From Certhia americana (lineage: Eukaryota; Chordata; Aves; Passeriformes; Certhiidae): 64,000 nucleotides of DNA. Location: NCBI GenBank assembly GCA_018697195.1, contig CM031878.1:2872961-2936960 (forward strand). Direction: 5' to 3'. Positions 47,110 to 59,475 of this stretch are shown here, piece by piece; position 1 is the stretch's first letter; each line of letters opens with the position of its first letter. Both the position numbers and the translations under genes were made by a program. The notes under the pieces were generated by a model. It did not search any database, was not told the origin of the DNA, and saw only the letters and a program-made list of their open reading frames with translations.

Positions 47110-47912
47110 GGTCTTCATGTGCCAGAGGGTTATGCAGCCCTTCAGAAGGGCCTCAAGAGGCTGGAGAAATGGGCAGAGAGGGAGGAACCTGCTGAAATTC
47201 AACAGAGCAGAGGCATGTCCTGCACCTGGGAGAGGAACAACCCCCAGCAGCAGCAGAGGCTGGGGGTGCCCTGATGGAACAGCTCTGAGGAGAAGGACCT
47301 GGGGGTCCTGGTGGACAACAGACTGCCCATGAGCCAGCAGTGCCCTGGGGACAAGAAGGACAATGGGATCCTGGGTGCCAGCAGGTCAGGGAGGGCATCC
47401 TGCCCCTCTGCTCAGCCCTGGGGGGGCACACCTGGAATGCTGTGCCCAGCTCTGAGCTCTCGGGACAAGGCAGACAGGGAGCTCCTGCATAGGGTGCAGA
47501 GGGATACAAAGGTGAGGAAGGGTCTGGAGCATCTCCCTGATGAGGAAAGGCTGAGGGGGCTGGGGCTGTTCAGCCCCAGAGGAGCCCCAGCTGAGAGGGG
47601 ACCCCATCCCTGCAGGTCAGAGCAGGCTCCAGGCTCTGCTCCAGGGCCCAGCAATGGCACCAGAGCCACGGGCAGGGACTGATCCCAGAAATTCCCCCTG
47701 GGAATGAGGCAGAACTTCAGTCTTGGGCAGTGCCCAGCACTGAACAGATTGTGCAGAGAGCTGGAGTCTCCCTCAGTGGGGATATTCCAGACCCCTCTGA
47801 CAAAGTCCTGTGCCCTGTGCTCTGGGATGGCCCAGCTGGAGCAGGGAGGTGGGACCAGATGACCCCACTTTGGTCTCTTCCAGTCTTAACCCATTCAGGG
47901 ATTTTGTGATAC
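47110..47912 (+). mobile_element. CR1 LINE, ORF2 end and 3' UTR (about 0.8 kb)
   Basis: The longest well-preserved CR1 in the window, GC-rich against its surroundings. The + frame at 47311-47682 begins with the conserved CR1 ORF2 reading D-N-R-L-P-M-S-Q-Q-C and later G-L-E-H-L-P-D-E-E-R-L-R-G-L-G-L-F-S. It is followed by 3' UTR blocks 'ctggagtctccctcagtggg', 'gatattccagacccctctg', 'gatggcccagctggagcagg'. Frameshifts and stops prevent a functional product. Low apparent divergence suggests it is among the younger copies here. Overlapping frames on the - strand are shadows. Confidence 0.94.
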
Positions 47913-49102
47913 TGCAATTCTTGTGAGTGCTCTTGGTTTGTATTTGCTTAGACTTTGAGAGAGAACTGTTTCATGACAAAAATTCCTAAGTCTTTTGAAA
48001 AACTGCAGGTTTCAGCCATGGCTTAAATAACTGGATCAGACAAATCTCCACGCAGAGGAAATAGTTCCTTCCTGTCCAGAAAATCAGAGGGGATCCAACA
48101 CTTTACCCCTGATGGGGATCTGTAACTTTATCATCTGCTGACTTAAATTCATTTTTAGAGCTCTTCATAGTGACGCTAAGTCATGCATAGGAAATTAATT
48201 AAGTTTTGAGCAGGATGCTAATTCAGTAAAAGTGCATCTTCAGAGCAGTAAGAAATGTCTGTGCTAACAGAATAATATTCTTTCTGCACCTCAGCTGGTC
48301 CACACAGGGCTGGCTAATGTATCACCATGTTATGTGCCTCTTTTGCATTGTGCCTCTAGGAATATAATCTCATAAGATGCACTTTTAATGATGCCCCTGG
48401 CAGTCTATGGCTTGGCATCTGGATTCTTTTGGAGCCTTGGTACTAATTGTACATCTAACACAGCCACTTACTCAAAATAATTTTTTAATCTCAAATTTCC
48501 ATGATTTTGAACAAACTTACTGAATTTTTCTTTTCTGCTTTGTTGACAAACAAAATAATATATTTGTGAAAGAAGTTCCAAAAGAACTACTTCAACTTTG
48601 CTTTGTAGTTAAAATAACTCTTTGCTGTTCATTTAACCTTTGCATTTAATTTCCCTCCTTAAACCTCTCTTTATCTTTCATCCATGCCTCATACTTATTA
48701 CTTTCCTACCCCTCCCATTAAACCCCATCCTGAAACCCTCAAAGCTGAGCGGACAGCTTTAATTTCAATTTGCATTGATTTCCTTTTATAATAATAAACC
48801 ACCCACAAACACAGGCAAACTTTTGACTTGATTTAAAGCCAGTTTTCTGATGTGTATCCAGCTTTGCCTTCTGACTTTCTGTCTGTGCAGATGTAAATTA
48901 TTCAGTGAGGGGTGTTGTAGACATGCCTCCTTTATTAACATCAGTGGGACTTGTGAGGCTGAAGGAAAATCTACCCTCCCCACAGGCATCTCATGTTGAA
49001 AATTTACACTTTATGACTGTGTAGTGCGACCATATATTACCCCACTCTTCATAACTGTTATTCACTCTCTGGAAGGGCAAAAAACAACAAAAGGAGACGA
49101 AC
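47913..49102. other. AT-rich unique DNA, no gene seen
   Basis: Non-repetitive sequence with no recognisable frame or element. The 48000-48600 part has balanced composition and might hold conserved elements, without specific support. Confidence 0.4.
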
Positions 49103-49133
<31 letters not shown>

Positions 49134-49180
49134 ACAGAAAAATAAGAAAACAAAACAAAAAAACCCCCAAAAACCAACAA
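49103..49180. repeat. poly(A) run (29 A) and A-rich continuation
   Basis: An uninterrupted 29-base A run (49103-49131) is followed by A-rich sequence with AAAAC/CCCCCAAAAA words to about 49180. The Phe-rich frames on the - strand are artefacts. Confidence 0.9.
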
Positions 49181-49499
49181 TAAGAAGAGGAAAGCTGTGG
49201 TGTTCTTTGCATTATACACATCTTTTGCCACATTAAAAAGGGAAAAGAACATAAAAATAAAAGATACTCTGCTGGTTTACCACTCAGTACATTCTAAACG
49301 TGAAAGGCAAGTTCCCCAAAGTGGGTGTCATTTGTGATGCTGCAATTAATCACATGTAGTTGCTTACAGTCTGTGTAGTACCTACAAAGTGATTTTGTAG
49401 AACATGATTTGCCCAGATATGATCCAGTTGGTGCCTTGTAACCTTTCCTAGATTTCACTGCAGAGTGGATTTTTAGTCTAGGCACTGCCAGCCTGCCAC
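49181..49499. other. unique DNA, nothing recognised
   Basis: Ordinary non-repetitive sequence leading into the CpG-bearing block at 49.5 kb. Frames are at most 75 codons. Confidence 0.4.
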
Positions 49500-50010
49500 C
49501 AGAATATTGTGTGATCCGCACTGAAGCATTATTTGGCCCATGGGCAGAATAGTATCATCATTGTTGCAAAGCACAGAATAATAAGGCAGAGACATATACT
49601 AACAGTTTGGGATAGCCAGATTCATCTGATTCATTTTAATGAGCAGCTAGGCCAGCAAAGCAAACCCAGCCATCTGTGCTGCAAAGACACTGAATGCTGG
49701 AATTTTCTTCCCCTTCATCGTCATATTGCTATATCAGCACATGTGCTAACTTCAAACCTTTCCCATAACACATGTGCTCCAATTGCAATCATTTGGATGC
49801 AATTTGGTTTATGCTTCCATTTCCCCCCTGTTGATACGAGCGGGGCGGTTGCTGTTGCCGTTGGAAATGCTTTGACATCTCTGTCTCCATTTCTTAATGT
49901 TCTTCTGTGTGACCTTGTCCAATCAAATCTAACAGGTACTGGCACAAGCTTTTTGTGCCTTGATCTGAAAATACGCACAATTATGTGCTAGTTGTTTTGT
50001 GAATGGTAAT
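49500..50010. other. CpG-retaining unique block, candidate conserved element
   Basis: Non-repetitive sequence with a CpG cluster at 49837-49862 (GATACGAGCGGGGCGG and GCCGTTGG words) in a CpG-poor region. It also has repeated CACATGTGCT-type words (49738-49748 and 49769-49778). Two frames of 152 and 85 codons lie across it on opposite strands without recognised domains. The pattern suits a regulatory element more than an exon, by inference. Confidence 0.35.
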
Positions 50011-50599
50011 TGATGGTGCTTAAAAACATGCATAAATTTCCCAGCAAGGTAAACAAACAGGCAGGATCCCTGGTGTAGGATGTGAAAGTGCAGGGTAAGG
50101 CATCTTACATGCTCTTTCGTTGAATATTGAACTACTCAGCTTGAATTAAAGACAGGTGACCCGCAAGAAAATGCAAGCAAATATAAAGATCCTGGTCTCA
50201 TAGAAGAAACCAACAGCAGCCTGGGAGCTGGCAGCTCTTTCAGTCATTATTGCTTTTTAATGGAAATTAAAAATTAAAAAACTAAGCTCATTTCCACTAC
50301 TTCAGGACTTCAGTTTATGCTGCTGCTCATCTCAGGCCTCTTTTGTAGTTATGAGGAAGGAGAGAAAAAGCCACTTCAGAATTGCTGGGACAATGTCCTT
50401 CATTCAAAATACAACAGCCTCTGCACCCTTCCTCTTCCACTATCCCTTCCTCTTTCCCTCCCTCCCTCTCCCATGGAAACAACATGGCGTGGTGAAGCTC
50501 CCTTTCTCCTACCTCAGTCAAAACCTTTATTTCTGCAAGATGTGTGCAGAGACATGAACACCTAACCAGAACTGTGACTGGAAGCATGAGGCATCTAAG
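50011..50599. other. unique DNA with a pyrimidine-rich patch
   Basis: A CT-rich patch (50424-50472, with CCTCTTCC/CCCTCC words) lies in otherwise mixed sequence. Short overlapping frames on both strands (up to 86 codons) have no recognised motif. Confidence 0.4.
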
Positions 50600-50960
50600 G
50601 GGGCAGATGTTTTACTTGGCAGGATGGGCAGTGTGACCTTTGGAGCTGGACACTCCGTGGGTCCTATACAATGGAAACCTTTATTAATGAGGCTTCCCTG
50701 CTTTAGAGGCATAAACAAGTGCTTGTGTCTGGCTTTCCACCTGTCTGAGTGGATATATCAGCTCAACTGACACTAACTCAGGGATTTCTCCAATTGCTCG
50801 AGGCAGCCTTAAACCTATTATTAAAATTATTATTGGCTTAAAATGTGGCATGTGGAACAGTGCTGGATGCACAGATTCATGATAATTGTGATAGCACCAT
50901 TTCTCTCTGTCGAGCCAGAGGCATTTGGGAGCTGATATTTGTTCCATTAACAATTGAGGA
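50600..50960. other. candidate conserved non-coding block
   Basis: Balanced, non-repetitive sequence with CpGs at 50656, 50799 and 50910 and AT-rich TTATTAAAATTATTATTGG-like words (50818-50837) typical of homeodomain-rich elements. No repeat or gene explains it. An impression only. Confidence 0.3.
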
Positions 50961-53900
50961 TGCTACAGTGCTACCAGGTGAAGCATATTACAGGTGTTAA
51001 ATGACTTGAGTGAAGACAGAACAGTGTCAATAGTTGAATAATTTTGATTATTAGCTTGTTCAGTTGAAGATGGCAGGATAAAATGCCTGCGTGAGGGAAT
51101 TATATGGTGGGGAAAAGAGGAAACCTAGATAATGGACAAAATGTGGTCATGTTTAAAAGTAATGGCAACATTATGTCCTTCTGTGGTGAGAGGATTAGTC
51201 TGTAACATTCACATGGATATGACAATGCTGTGTGAGAAGTTTTAAGGAACATCCACAATTTAATTCATGTTTCCAGAAGTCACTCTGCACTTATTATGCT
51301 AAAATTTTTTCTGCTAACTTTCCAGCCTACTGCCTTAGTTTCTGTTAGATAAAGCAGAGCTGTCTTCTGCTCAATTTATTGAACACTAGTTGTGGTCTTA
51401 TATGCCTTCTACAGAACCTTTTCCTTCTCTTCTGCATGCTATTTTACTCTTGTCCCTCTGAAATTCTAACTGAAAAATAATTGTTGCTGGGTTTTGTTTT
51501 TGCAGAAAAACATTGGTAAAGTTATCATGGTTAATAGATGTCAAGCTATAGCAGCATTGGGGAAAAAAAATTAGAATCCGTTTTCCTCTGTGTCATCAGC
51601 CTGGTAAGTTTTGGATGCAAATAAAAATTTTAAACAGAGAAGCCTGACAGGAGGTGCTCCAGGATAACCCTTTGTTCTCCTGTCTAAACGTAGAATAAAC
51701 TTCAGTGATAAACTCCCCACCAACCCCTTCAAAATCAGCATATCTGTGCTAGCTGAAAAAAAGGCTTCTGAGCAAAAAAAATTGACAATTCTTGAAGAAA
51801 TCCACAATGTGTTGTTCTATTGAGAGAATTGAAATGTTTAATTCCACAACAACAGATTAGACAGCTGAACAAAGATGTCTAAATTAATTTAAAAATTTTG
51901 GAGTGCCTGACATCTTCTTGAGCCTGAAAGATGCAGCCAGGAGCCACTGAAGACCAACACCTTTGCAAAGTGACAGCTGGAGGCTGAATGGAAGCTTTTT
52001 TTTTGGCAGCTTATTTTTGGAAGCCCAAAGCATGCAGGAGGACAGGAGAAACACAAGGTTTTACAACATAATGTCACCAGACAATTAAAGTTCTTGGTTT
52101 CACAACATCCTTTCTATTTTTTGTTATTGTTTTTGTGTTTTGTTTTGTTTTTTTATCTGCATCTCAAAACCAACATATAAAGAAAAATACAAAAAGTGAA
52201 ACACTTCATTGCATTTGAAGTCACTGAAGAATTCTGTCCTACACAAGAGTATTTTGAGTTTTGAACAGAAAAACATTCCCTGCCTTCCAAGATCAAGAAG
52301 AACCAAATATTTTCATTTCCTCTTCCCTACCCAAATATTTGCAGGGTTTTTTTTTACTTTGTGAGAAAATTGCTTGAGACCCAAAACATTGTTTAATGAA
52401 TTTGTGGCAGAAGTAACAAATCCACAGCAGAATAATTCAGTAATTTAGCTGATTATGTGACAGATAAAAATTAATCCCAATAAGGATTTATATAGCTGCA
52501 ATATTATTAGAAGTTTATAACTGGTTGCTAATTGGCATCATTAATGAAAATTAATGTGGGTACATGCACTTAAGTATTTCACCTCTTAATGAGGAAATGG
52601 ACACTGATGTAAAATACTACCAATAATTAATACTAATATTTTCTGAGACAAATAGCATGTCCAAGGCTGTGCCAAGAGAAGAAAATACAATTATCCAGCT
52701 TATATGAGGTGGCCATGAGATAGCATTCTAGATAGAGTTGTTGAGAATAACCCTTGGTGATACAGATACATCAGAAAGTGATCCCATATCACAGAACAGG
52801 CAGTAACGAGGCAGAACCTGAGGCAGAAGTTCCTAATATGTCATGTCAGACATTTCAGTTTGCTATTTACTTGCATTTGCAAACGCAGATCATATCATTT
52901 CCCTCTCACTGTGTGGTGAGAAATAATAAATAAAATAATAAAAAATAGGGGTACAGGCTTGGGGGAGATTCTTTGGCAGAAGATCTGCAAAGCTGTCAGG
53001 GCAAGAGGCACCAGAGGGCCTGCAGGTCTTGTAGGTAGATCCCATAGCAACAATAAAAGTTGAAATTGCTTGACTGAGAAACATGAAAGACAAGAATATG
53101 TTTTTGAGACCTTATCTATTTTTGAATCTTAGACACTTTGCTCAGCATTTAGAATGTACCACAGCACTTCATGGTTACAGTCACAAATATTTCTCTGGAA
53201 CATAACAATTTTTTTGTTCGTTCTTTTTTGTTTGTTTGTTTGTGTTTGGTTTGGTTGGGTTTTTTTGGCCACTCAAGGAAGCCCTAAAAAAGTGAGTGGC
53301 CCAGTTTTAATTTCCTTTTTTCTTCCTCTTATATTTCAAATGCCATTTCTATCTTCCTGGGAGACCATGATATCAAAGAGAGTAAGAGGGGAGTTTTTTA
53401 TCAGTTGAATGAAATATAGAATCAAGAGCAAGAACTAGAGTCTTTTTCTAGCTGAACATTCAAGGACATACCCATTAACTCAGGTGTCATTCATTTTCCT
53501 TGAGTCCAATTAATTAATCTTTAATTCATAACTAGAAAACTAAAATGATTTCAAAGCAGAGAATGTTTGTACCCCGTTTGTAAAATAACATATAGGATAC
53601 TTCCTTATTATGAATTAAGGAGGTCAGTTGCAAATTCCTGGTGCCCTGTTGAAGCTTTGTCATTTAGCACAAAAAATTTTCAAGATTTCTCAGCTGTAAG
53701 GAGGGAAAATAGATTAAATTCCTGCAGGGAGGAATTGAACATAGCTTTTCCAGTCCTGGAGGGCTTCTATAACCACGGTGTTACTGTTATAAAGACAGTT
53801 TCTATCATTACATTTTCAATCTCACTCTCTGGAGGGAAGCTAGATGAAAGACTTACAGAATGTAACTTGGATTCACTGTATGTACTCTTCTGAAATACAG

Positions 53901-54880
53901 CCATGAGATCCAGGGATTTTATTTTGTTCTTATTTATTTTGTTCTGGGCTATGAGTCCACCCAAAGATTAAATTGCTTTTATCAATTATGTCTCAGGGTG
54001 ACATAATGAGAAGTAATTGCTATTTTTAAATTGCAGTAATCTTTGGTATAAATTCCACTGAATATGCAAGGTCTTTTATTGATAAAACTTGTTTGACCAT
54101 TTTCAGGCAATTACATGGAATAACTGGAAGTTACTCCTTTGGGAGGTAATTTACCTTTCCACTATCCAATGTACCTTGCATTAAGAAAAGTATCTAAGCA
54201 GGCACCTCTTTTTCCTATGGTTTCTGCTCTTAAAATCAATTGAGAATTTCTATATAGGATTGCTCAAGTTTCCTTACAAGCTGGAGACAAATCTTGCAGT
54301 AAAGATTCCTAGTGAAACATTGCATTTTTCATCGACTCTCCACTATTTCTTCTTTTACACCCAAAGCATTTTTAAAGTGCAAGTTTAAAGCACTGTTTGT
54401 GGAGATGTATGACACCTTTGCCTTGCCCTTGTTGTATATGATTCAATAAATGCAATGAAAGGAATTAATTTGCCCTAACTACTAAATGTCATCAAAGCAC
54501 TAATTTTTTCTATCTGTCTTCCTCTGCCTTTGTATTCTGAGTTTTGCCCTTCTTCATGATGACTCACGCTGGTAGAATGTTTTCCCAAGGGATGTTTGTC
54601 TAGTAGGAAAGTGATTTTTTTTGGATCTTGGTTAGAAGGTCACCTTTTGTCTGTTTACTTTGTTTTGCAGATGTATATTCATCTTTGTGCTCAAAAACCC
54701 TTTCCAGCATCTCTTCTGTTACCTCTTATATCCTGCTATATTATTACCAAAATAATCTGACTTGGAATATTGCACTAATTATTGCACTAATGCACCTATT
54801 TTTGAACAGTCCAGCTTGTAGATGTATCCATCTGGGCTCTTATAATAGGTTGGTTTGTGTTTCTTTCAAAGCCCCAACTA
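50961..54880. other. AT-rich unique DNA, no gene seen
   Basis: No transposon signature found. It includes a TTTG-rich patch at 53216-53268 and a T/G-rich stretch at 52120-52155. The part at 52470-52640 is dense in TAAT/ATTAAT words. The + frame at 53567-53893 (108 codons) has no recognised domain. Confidence 0.45.
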
Positions 54881-54940
54881 AAAACAAACAAACAAAACAA
54901 AAAACAAAACAAAACGAAACCCAAAAACCACAAACAACCC
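54881..54940. repeat. (AAAC)n/(CAAAA)n low-complexity tract
   Basis: Units of AAAC and CAAAA in sequence with substitutions. The Lys/Gln/Thr/Asn-rich end of the 108-codon frame at 54628-54954 comes from this tract. Confidence 0.85.
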
Positions 54941-54994
54941 TGCCAAAACTATAGAGAGAAATTTATAAAAGGAAAGTGTATATTTAGGTTAAAC

Positions 54995-55203
54995 ATAATT
55001 TTTTACCCTGAGGATAGTGAGAAACTGTCATGAGTTACTTGAAGAACCTGTGGCTGTCCCTGGATCCCTGGAAGTGTTCAAGGCCTCGTTAGACAAGGCT
55101 TGGATCAACCTGGGATAGTGGAAGGGGTCCCTGTCCATGGCAGGGATGTTCTTCAGGGTTCTTTCCAACTCAAATTATCCCATCATGCTATGATTCTATG
55201 AAA
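54995..55203 (+). mobile_element. CR1 LINE 3' end
   Basis: Blocks in the correct order: 'ctgaggatagtgagaaactg', 'gaagaacctgtggctgtccc', 'tggatccctggaagtgttc', 'gggtccctgtccatggcagg', ending 'atgctatgattctatgaa'. A + orientation 3' end, 5'-truncated and with a short internal deletion relative to the usual order. Confidence 0.92.
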
Positions 55204-56465
55204 TAGGCAATTTTAGATGAAGTTTATCTCATCTTCAATAAAAATGTTTAATGTAGGACAGAATAGTCTCCTTTTAAAGCACTTTTTTTTTTTTTTTTTC
55301 CACAGAGAGACAGTGATGAGTATCTCAGACAGAGATATCTGTACTGTAACTGTCTAAAGCTAAGGAAGATGAATCCCATCCAGAAAACAGAACTAATAGT
55401 ATTGTATCAAAGACCACAAGCATATATTTCCTCTCTCTTCTCTTCTAGGCGGAGGGGAATGCAGTGGAGCTGGCCACACATCACAAATAAGATAAAAGGC
55501 ACAGCCAAAGTGAACAGATTAACACAAAGCCATATGTAGAACCTCTCAAAGCTGCTGACAAATAATGTCAAACTTCTAACAAAAGTTAGAAGCCTATTAA
55601 AGAAAAAAAAAAAAATGGTGGAGGTGGGTACATGAAGGAGAAGGGACTGGAGGGAAGACAAGTGATAGTCATTTAGTAAATTGTTCAGTGAGAAAGTCTA
55701 TGGCTTGTCCCTAGAGGTTGCTAAGCGTTCTCCTGTATTCAGCAGAACAGGAAAGGTTTACATCACCCTTCCTATCAAAGAGATATTTGGGTTGCCTTCT
55801 CTCCAACCTACTTAACATCCTCATTTACATCTAGCTTTCTGACTTCTACTAAAATTGGGCTCCTACTCCACTGTCCTGCCACATGCTGCCATTCTCCTGT
55901 CCATCATTAAGTTATTATCTTTTCTTCTTCTCTTCTTCCTCCCTTCTTTTCTCTTCTTCTTCACCCTGCATCTCCCAGAGGTATTTGCATTTGTGTGGCA
56001 AATACACTGATTCTTTTCACATGGTTTGCTCCAGCATGACATGAACTATTTAATTGTAAATTATTAAGTCATCTGTACTTTCCTGCAATGATTCACAGTG
56101 GAATGACAGGAAATTATTCCTAGTGGAGTGACAGGATATGATATGATGAAATTACGATTCACATGTAAATTGGATGTCTGCTGATAGAAATCTGAAGTCC
56201 ACAGAGAATTCACAAAAAGAAAGTGCTGCAAGGCTTATCCATTGGCTAGATAATTTATTAATGGATAGCCCTTGTTTTAATACTATCTACTCTTAGTTGT
56301 TAAAATCCCAAGGGCATATTTTTTCCTTTCTTTAGTTGTAGCTTGATGTGAAAATTTTAGATAAACAACACTATTTCTAGTTTTTATATACATTCATATA
56401 CGTGTATATACATATATATTCTCCCTTAAGTATCTCAATTATCAGCCAAACTCAAACACATCATC
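55204..56465. other. AT-rich unique DNA with T and CT runs
   Basis: Includes a 17-base T run (55283-55299) and a CT-rich patch (55920-55975, CTTCTTCTC words). No gene or element recognised. Confidence 0.5.
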
Positions 56466-56504
56466 CATATATAGATATAAATATTTAATATATGTATATT
56501 TTAA

Positions 56505-56539
<35 letters not shown>
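56466..56539. repeat. (TA)n-rich AT tract
   Basis: Alternating TA/ATA sequence culminating in an unbroken (AT)n run at 56510-56539. Such tracts are prone to cruciform formation and length change. Confidence 0.9.
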
Positions 56540-56542
<3 letters not shown>

Positions 56543-57235
56543 ATTGACCACTAGCTGGCATAATTCACTGTAGTTTTATTACTTGAATGGAATTGTGCCA
56601 GTTCCATCCATTCTGATGTTCTGTAGACCACTGATTAAAGTATACTGTCATGCATCTTTATTTTTGTTCCTTCTACAAAGCTGTCTGCACAAATAATCTC
56701 TTTGGCTTCCTCTGATTCACTTTAAAAGTGTTATGTTAATTTTAAATGTAAATTGCAATAATTAAATTTGACCTTATAAACTATCAGATGTGATGGGAAT
56801 TTCCCTTCCTGATTTTTTTATTTTTTTTTTTTAATCTTAAATTGGAAAGGAACCAGATCAAACAAGCAGGGAATTTCAAAGTCAAAACAAATACCATCCA
56901 TGGCTAGGGACTGTGCTAGAATAACAAAAAAGAAAACATATGTATGTATGTGTGTGTGTTGTGTGTGTATAATATAGATGTTAACCACAAAGTATCCAAC
57001 ATCTTTAAATTTGTTTGCAAGACTGGCAGTATCTCATCTTTTGTAGTTAAGGTGAAAAAAAAAACCAAACCAAACCAAAAAATCCCAACTCATAATCAAA
57101 GTGACCCACATAGATATATGTATATTTTTGTTTTTTTTTTTCCTTTAATAATGGCTACTTTCAGATACCTCCTAAGGTCCTATTCCTCCTGTCATGTTTA
57201 AAGGGTTTATTGTTTCCAGAAAAGCTTTTGCTGCT
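56540..57235. other. AT-rich unique DNA with short simple repeats
   Basis: A short (TG)n lies at about 56941-56968, an A-rich patch at 57053-57080, and T runs at 56814-56832 and 57130-57141. No gene or element recognised. Confidence 0.5.
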
Positions 57236-57500
57236 CCCTCTGGAGACTGAGCTGATCTAAGGTAATATTAATTCTGTGCCTCTCGCTTGTCGGAACTCGA
57301 CTTCAAACGGAATAAATGAGATGAGAGCTGAAAGAGAGGTTATGCAAGCTGTCATCCTCCATTGTGTTGGAGGCATCAATGACTCTCAGGACAAATTAGG
57401 TGTCACTCTACTAAATCGCAGTCAGAAAGGCAAATCAGTTTATAGAAGACTTATTTGGTCTCCTGGAAAGCTCTTGCATTCAGAGCACAGTTAATCTTCC
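57236..57500. other. CpG-retaining unique block, strongest conserved-element candidate
   Basis: A compact, non-repetitive block in which at least five CpGs (57284, 57291, 57298, 57308, 57417) survive in a CpG-poor AT-rich region. The + frame at 57276-57494 (72 codons) spans most of it but has no recognised motif and no splice context I can support. Low divergence from ancestral CpG content suggests constraint. An enhancer-like role is an inference. Confidence 0.4.
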
Positions 57501-59270
57501 TTTTCTTTCAGTAAATTTAAAAATCCTCATTTTTTATTTCTTTTTAAATCGAGATGAAGCAGAATTTCCTCATGATGAGTCATAGTGTTGCCCATACAAT
57601 TTATGCTGATTAATTTAGTCTAATTTCTCTTTCTTTAAATGCAGATAAAAAATAATCCCACAGAGGTTTGTTTCACTCCTAAAAGAGAAGTGACTACATA
57701 TGTTTTATTAGATTTCTTAATTTGGGGATTGTGACTTGGTGTCTTGGGGGAAAGAGGTCTGTGGTGAAAAGAGTATTTGAAGAAAGAAAGGAATATTTGT
57801 AAAGCTTGCCAAGTATGAATTATTCCAGTTTTGTAGATCTCACTGATTCTATTCATTCTTTATTAAGTGACTCTCAACTTATAGAAAAAGGATAACTACT
57901 TGTTTAGTAGTTTCTCTGGCACGAGATTTAACACATTTTGATTTATTAATTTTTTCCCCCAATAAAGAGGCTAAAATGGATTTTGCAATCTAGGTTGCAT
58001 AAGAAACTTTTTGTCTTAACAATCAAGTGATGTGCTATTATTTTATCACAGAGGAAGGCATGCTCAGCAGCTATTTGAGAGGATTTAGCAAGATCAAGAA
58101 AATTATGGAATACACCTCACATAAACTGAGGTAAGTATTCTACTTCAAAAATTTGTCATTGCAAGGAGTGAGTATGGTGCAAGAGGAGCAGCTCTGCAGA
58201 GTGAAACAGCTGCAGTTGAGTGCGATTTTACATTTTAAAATAATTTTTTTTTTCTTCAGATTATCTTTAGTATAGACTTATGTACTGGGATGCAACAGGT
58301 TCTGCGGGACATCAAGTATATTTTTCAAGAGTGTATCTTAGTTTTGCTTGATGTAAAAGATGTTGAGACCCTGCCATACTATGCAATAACTAGGAGATAC
58401 CAGATTTCCTCAAAAGTACGCTCTTGACAAAAAGTGGAAATGTGGCATTAGTTTCTCATAAAGCTCAAGATAAATGAAAAAGCACAGATTCCTAAAACTA
58501 AATTGGTTCCCAGGAGTCATTAATTCACTTTGTGATTGAAGTTGTGACTTGGGAACCCAGTGTAAGCTTTCTGATGACAAATGATATTTAATTTCCTGAA
58601 TTTCAGAGAAATCTTTAAACTTTGACAGAGCTACAATTATTAGGCTTTCTATGGAAGACAGAGAGAGCTAAGTGAATAAAATTTGGTTTGGGGAAGGTCT
58701 CAAGCTTATGTAAGTGCTCACTAAACTTTCTAATGGGAAAGATGGAACTGAAACAGAGAGGAACAGAGATGCTCCTCCATTGTAAATGACAGAAAAAAAC
58801 ATATATGCACTCGATGAGTGAGGAGTTCTGTAACTGAAGGATCATCCTTTTTACTTTGAAACTAAGACTGAAAATCAGTTCTCTAATGTTTTTAGCAAAG
58901 TGTTGAGAACATACACAAATTGGATATTTGAAAATTAGTCTTTGTGAGTCACTGCCGTTGAAATGTTTCGGGATCAGGAGATAAGCAGTGTGTTTTTGAA
59001 TCTCCTCAGGCACAAGAGTGGATTCTGAACTTTGATCCCCTGTGTGCTGGAAGGTGGATCTAAGACTTTAAGACATAAAAACCATAGTTAATTCCCTTCA
59101 TTCCAACTGTAAAAATAATAATAAAAAGTCTTTTGCCTGAGCTTGTTTGTTTGTTTTCATTAAGACGAGACAGAGGGATTATGTTTGAACATCCCAAATG
59201 GAAGAAAAGACCTCTTTACTGGCAATGTTAAGATGGAATAAATTTGAAATGAGAGGGATATTTCTCAGCA
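57501..59270. other. AT-rich unique DNA, no gene seen
   Basis: No recognisable element. The - strand frame at 58615-59013 (132 codons) has no domain I know and is within chance expectation. Confidence 0.5.
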
Positions 59271-59475
59271 TTTCATAGAATCATAGAAGTTTGGAAAAGA
59301 CCCTTAAGATCATTGAGCCCTGGCTTTAACCCAGCATTGCCAGGACCACCAGTTACCCATATCCCCTACACCACATCTACATACATTTTGAACACTTCCA
59401 AGCTTAATGTTACCACCACCTTCCTGCAGGTTGCCCAAAAAAACTTACTAATTTTCTACCTCCCAGAAACAAAAT
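59271..59475 (-). mobile_element. CR1 LINE 3' region (Y/C-like older variant)
   Basis: It starts 'catttcatagaatcatagaag', then 'ggaaaagacccttaagatc', 'gagccctggctttaaccc', 'agcattgccaggaccacc', 'caccacatctacatac', 'accaccaccttcctgcagg'. This is the reverse of an older CR1 3' variant that carries an 'AACCCAGCA' block. Diverged and 5'-truncated. Confidence 0.88.

Noticed and set aside
47153..47669. Several 73-123-codon frames on both strands
   Set aside because: They lie in a CR1 copy. Only the + frame at 47311-47682 carries CR1 ORF2 residues, and it is broken.
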